Assembly: GCA_023055505.1 (NCBI GenBank) | Contig: JALIRH010000096.1 | Coordinates: forward strand, 161,501-225,500 | Direction of reading: 5' to 3' | Source of the DNA: Callipepla californica brunnescens | Lineage: Eukaryota > Chordata > Aves > Galliformes > Odontophoridae | Length of the DNA stretch: 64,000 nucleotides | Part shown: piece after piece, positions 60,396 through 64,000 of the stretch | How the letters are laid out: every line of letters starts with the position of its first letter | Position numbering within the stretch: position 1 is the first letter of the stretch | The notes under the pieces: generated by a model | The model's input: the letters and a program-made list of their open reading frames with translations, nothing else | What the model was told of the DNA's origin: nothing | The model's database searches: none | Made by a program: the position numbers and the translations under genes

Positions 60396-60918
60396 TGTTA
60401 GAGGTGTGAAGAGAACGATACGCACCAACTGTTGCCAACAGTAAGGAATTTATTGAGCAAGCAAGAAATGAGCGGAACAGCGCTGGGCGGCTGGGAGTCT
60501 CCTCTGCACCAGAGGTGCTCAACAGGGCCCCCCAACCCCTCTTTTCATTGTCCCTTATCTCTGCATTCATGTCTTATCTTTCTCTTCCTGGGCTGCGCTG
60601 GCTGTTATCTGGGGGTCGTTCTCTGCCTCCTGGCGATCGAGATGATGAAGGCCATAGTTTTCCTCAGCTCCGATCACGCGCGCTCAAGAGGAGATTTTCA
60701 CTTCTTTTTCTTTTGCAGTTTCTCCAAAGGTCACTGCTATCTGTTGTTCATTGTCCAGGTGTTAGAACTAAGCGCTGTGGCTCCAACTTGCACAAACTAC
60801 AGTTTTTAGACAAAACATCGATATATCTCTTTTGAGACTTCTACAAACTACATAGTTCTCAGAAAAAAAATACGCTGAAAAACACGGACACATCTGTCTC
60901 GAGTCGGTTTGATTAACA
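60396..60918 (-). repeat. 5' LTR of the class I provirus
   Basis: The plus-strand ends TGTTAGAGG and GATTAACA give a perfect 5-bp inverted repeat TGTTA/TAACA. A minus-strand AATAAA lies at 60449-60454. The inner end is fixed by the PBS. The outer end at 60918 is a best guess, since an earlier CA at 60817 is also possible and there is no second LTR to compare. Confidence 0.6.
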
Positions 60919-62310
60919 AGTAGAGAACTCATTTTTACCACAATCCTTACCCTAAGCCTAACACTCACCTTAAACCTAACCCTAACCCTGTACCTAGCCT
61001 GAACCCTAAGCATAACCCTAAACCTATCCCTATTCCTATCCTCAACAGTAACCCAAACCCTAATCCTAACACTGACACTCAACCTAGTTCTAATGCTGTA
61101 TCTAACCTTAGAACTCAAACAAACCCTATCCCTAAGCCTAATCCTAAATCGAATTCTAACCCTTACCTATACACTATCCCTATCCCCAAAACCCTTTTCC
61201 TACACCTAACCCTAACCACAAGACTTACCTTAACCTAACCCTAACAGCAATCCCAGGCCTAACCCTAACACTAACCTGAAACCTAATCCTATTCCTAACC
61301 TTAACCCTAACCAGAGGCCTAACCCTAATCTGACCCTTACACTCAAACTGACCCTGCCCCTAACCCTAAACACAGATCGCATCCTAAACCTAAACCTAAA
61401 CCTAAAACTTCCCCTAATGCTAACATGAACACTCAACCTAATCCTAGCTCTAAACACAATCATAAAACTGAGAAAAACTTTTTCCCTAACCCTAATCCTA
61501 AACCTAATCCAAAACCTAAAACAATCCCAAACCCTTTCCCTATCTCTAACCCTAACCCAGAATCTAAACCTAACCCTATTACTAAACCCAATCTTACACC
61601 TAACCCTATTCCATAACCTAAACTTACCCTAACACTGTATCACTAAATCTTTCCCTAATCGTAACCCTAACCCTAAACATAACCTTACCCTAGTACTAAA
61701 ACAAACTTACCCATAACCCTAACCCAAAACCTAACAGAACCCTAGTCCTAACCATAATCCTAACCCTAACTCAAACCCTAAATCTAACACTAATCCTTAC
61801 CCTAAACAGAACTCGAAGCATTTCCCAAATCCTAATTCTAACTCTACCCTAACCCTAACCCAAACTCAGACCCTACCACAAAACCCAAGTGGAAGCCCAA
61901 CCCTAAACCTAACCAAAAGCATCAGATCACCACAACCCTCACCTAAATCTATCCCAAAACATGTTCCTAATATTAAACCAAATCCTAATCCAAACACTAA
62001 CCCTACAACTATTCCTAAACCTTTACTTAACACAAAGCCAAACCCGAGGCCTACCCCTTACCTCACCCTGACACTCAAACTAACCCTACCCCTAACCCTA
62101 CATACAAATCCAATCCTAAGTCTAACCCTAAACTTAACCCTAATGCTACTCCTAACATGAACACTTCACCTACTTCTGTCCCTGACGCTAACACTCAAAT
62201 TATCCCTAACCCTTACCCTAAACCGAAATCTACACCAAAACCTAACCCTTGCCCTAACCCTGACCCTGAAGCTGACCCTAACCCTAGCCTAAACCCTAAC
62301 CCTAACCAGT
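60919..62310 (-). repeat. C-strand telomere-like block
   Basis: Degenerate CCCTAA-type DNA is related to 53821-55256. For example, the ACACTCAACCTAATCCTA run near 61428 matches the one near 53953. The AGCATCAGATYACCACAACC tag is at 61918. It changes to unique DNA at about 62310. No gene is seen. Confidence 0.88.
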
Positions 62311-63052
62311 CGCAGAAAAGGCCTGAATCCATACAGCCTTTTCACTGTGAAAATCTGGGAGAGAAAATCTGGCTTACCATGGAGATCTCAGCTTTAAGGA
62401 AATCTAAAAACAAAACAAAGCATGCAGTTCCCAGATTCCCAGCAACATTTTTCCCCATACTTTCACCACCATAGATTGAGAAGACCATTTGCTGGACTTA
62501 CACAGTGTCAGCAGGGTGAACCACATTTGGTCAGTGCACAACATTAATTACCACTTGCTCCACAGGCACAGGACAGACGGCCTCAGCGGTTAAGCACCCA
62601 GCCACTACAGGGATACACTTTCTGATTCACACTGCTGCAAAACGGCACCCATCTATTGTGCAAGTACCTGCTGTAAACCGTAACACAGAAACTCTAGCAG
62701 CTACGGAAATCAGGAAAGAAATACTTCAAGAACTAATCAATACTTCTACTCAAAGGACGTATGAATATACTTCAAGTAGACTTCAGCTTCCAGGACCACG
62801 ACATCCCAAGGTCCTGGAACAGAAAAACAACTCCGAATTTAATTCCAGAACTGGATCAAGAAATTCAGTCAGTGAGATCAAGACATTCACCCAGACAGCC
62901 ACAGCTCATCAACCTCACCTTCATTTCCACCCAACAGAATAATGCTATGTAAACTACATAGCATAACACGCCCTGCCCCCTTTCTTGCAATATCCTGAAT
63001 ATAAAATCCCTTTTCTTTTTTTTTCCGTTATCCAAAATTTACATAGGAATAC
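62311..63052. other. Unique DNA, no gene recognised
   Basis: Ordinary AT-balanced sequence has no strong coding signal. The next XPO1 exon expected downstream of 63053 on the minus strand was not found here. A 94-codon plus-strand open frame (62658-62942) has no recognisable motif. Confidence 0.5.
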
Positions 63053-63247
63053 CTTCTTGATCATATTTAACGTGCACTCAAAAACAGCATCAAAGATCTG
63101 AGGTATTTCAGCAGCGATGTGCCCACCCAGCTTCTTTACAGCCACAGCCACAGCACCCAGTACTGCAGGCTCTCTAGCAGCTGGAACATTTCTCTGGTAG
63201 TCAATGAGAGCGGCACCCAACAAGGGAGGAACAAAGTTTTCAGCAAC
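63053..63247 (-). CDS. XPO1: XPO1-like exon (65 codons)
   Basis: XPO1 (CRM1) is the nuclear export receptor for leucine-rich signals, a HEAT-repeat protein that works with Ran-GTP at the nuclear pore. This exon is flanked by an acceptor (TTGATGTAG) and a donor (AAG/GTATTC) and is exactly 195 bp. It encodes V-A-E-N-F-V-P-P-L-L, then D-Y-Q-R-N-V-P-A-A-R-E-P, K-L-G-G-H-I and F-D-A-V-F-E-C-T-L-N-M, all characteristic of the C-terminal HEAT region. A variable middle (V-L-G-A-V-A-V-A-V-K-K) differs from the conserved vertebrate sequence as I know it. That suggests a diverged paralogue or relaxed copy. It is in phase with the exon at 63626. Confidence 0.78.
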
Positions 63248-63625
63248 CTACATCAAGAGCAAGACATGCTTAGAGCAGTGCAGTTACCCAACAAAGCCTC
63301 ACACAGCAGTTGGGAAAGAAGCTAAAAATGAACTTACACGCCCACATGCTTCCCACACACTGTGTTCATCCAGCAGTGCTTGCCTGAGGGCTCTCCTACA
63401 CCTTCCTGCTTCCCCTTAGGACTGCTCTCAGCTGACACTACCTGAAGCACTCAAAACACAGCTCAGGCCTACCCCTGTATGGTCACAGCTTATCATCCTT
63501 CCTGCAGATATTGCAGTTCTGAAGCCAGTTCTTGTGAACAGAACAGTGTTAACTGCACTGCAGCAAAAGAGCAGAGTTCCTCCTGAATGTGTCCTATCAA
63601 CTCTTTGGATGCCATATTTACTTAC
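63248..63625 (-). other. Intron between the two XPO1-like exons
   Basis: A 378-bp intron starts GTAAGT on the minus strand and ends TTGATGTAG. Both consensus ends are kept, so this is not a processed retrocopy. Nothing else is seen in it. Confidence 0.7.
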
Positions 63626-63732
63626 CATCTGAGGATCGTTGGACCTGCTCACCCAGCCAGAAATCAGTTCTAAACTTTCCCTTTTTACAGTCCTCATCCT
63701 TCTAACCAAGGGCTGCTTGGTTTCCACTTCGC
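63626..63732 (-). CDS. XPO1: XPO1-like exon (107 bp)
   Basis: The exon runs from an acceptor (CTACCTTTCAG) to a donor (CAGATG/GTAAGT). It encodes Q-P-L-V-R-R-M-R-T-V-K-R-E followed by L-I-S-G-W-V-S-R-S-N-D-P-Q-M. This block directly precedes the V-A-E-N-F-V-P-P-L-L exon in XPO1, and the phases join correctly. Upstream exons would lie beyond position 64000. The 3' part of the gene is not found anywhere leftward, so the locus is probably truncated by the telomere-like DNA. Confidence 0.8.
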
Positions 63733-64000
63733 CTGAAAGGTAGCAAAGCTGCACTGAATCTGGGTTAAGATGCGTCAACAAACAGATTCCCCTCAACTCC
63801 TTCCAGAAGATTGAGAATGTTTCATTTTTATACCCAAATGACAAAGAAGGAAGATCTCTCGTTCATATTATGCAGATTAAAACCATTTTCCCATTACTTC
63901 AGCTCCATGGATCCAAGTTGCAATTTAGTATTCCACTGCTACTGCTGACAGCACACTCTGCCAGTACAACTCAGAAACAATGCTGCAGCTTCTTTTTCAA
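63733..64000. other. Presumed XPO1-like upstream intron
   Basis: No exon with both splice signals and XPO1 similarity was recognised in this last stretch. It ends at the window edge. Confidence 0.45.

Larger units (their letters stand above)
55441..60918 (-). mobile_element. Class I (gammaretrovirus-like) provirus lacking env and 3' LTR
   Basis: On the minus strand the order is 5' LTR, tRNA-His primer site, gag (matrix, capsid, zinc knuckle), protease, RT with Y-V-D-D, RNase H and integrase with a C-terminal G-P-F segment. The sequence leaves the provirus just after the integrase stop near 55451. Many stops and shifts interrupt all genes. C-rich telomere-like DNA lies on both sides, so it probably inserted into or was joined within that block. 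The missing 3' end prevents a target-duplication test. Confidence 0.88.

Noticed and set aside
62370..62400. A possible exon with a GTAAGC donor on the minus strand
   Set aside because: The open segment is only a few codons and has no XPO1 similarity. A chance donor is more likely.

Overview
The window looks like avian subtelomeric or heterochromatic DNA, most likely from a galliform bird such as chicken. The evidence is vertebrate TTAGGG-type repeats, GC-rich minisatellites of the kind that fill introns on avian microchromosomes, an alpharetrovirus-like (class II) endogenous provirus, a class I provirus primed by tRNA-His, and exons recognisable as SGF29 and XPO1. The species and chromosome are inferences. 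Nothing is bacterial, and most open frames here are by-products of short repeats.

Layout. 1-4560: degenerate G-strand telomere-like repeat. 4560-6061: an older relative of the large repeat unit seen further right, interrupted by a 574-bp solo LTR (4873-5446) with a 5-bp target duplication. 6062-10452: GC-rich island with the terminal exon of an SGF29-like gene, a CpG/ETS-type promoter with two candidate small exons, and two minisatellites, the second carrying four CTCF-like sites. 10453-14818: 5'-truncated class II provirus on the minus strand (LTR, env, integrase, RNase H, RT, end of protease). 14632-39215: five tandem copies of a 4.8-5.1 kb unit. Each unit begins with the same ~187-bp protease fragment, continues as C-strand telomere-like DNA and switches to G-strand telomere-like DNA. 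39216-39660: G-rich flank. 39660-53820: satellite of about 24 monomers of ~590 bp, including two copies of a 4,730-bp eight-monomer higher-order repeat. 53820-55256: C-rich telomere-like DNA. 55441-60918: class I provirus on the minus strand (LTR, PBS, gag, protease, RT, RNase H, integrase; no env or second LTR found). 60919-62310: C-rich telomere-like DNA. 62311-64000: unique DNA with two adjacent XPO1-like exons on the minus strand.

The parts do not form a pathway. They record a chromosome-end-like region built by provirus insertion, tandem amplification and satellite homogenisation, with fragments of two host genes at its edges. The most unusual object is the five-copy macrosatellite whose repeat junction joins telomere-like DNA to the protease region of a provirus. 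The founding full-length provirus sequence is still attached at its left edge.
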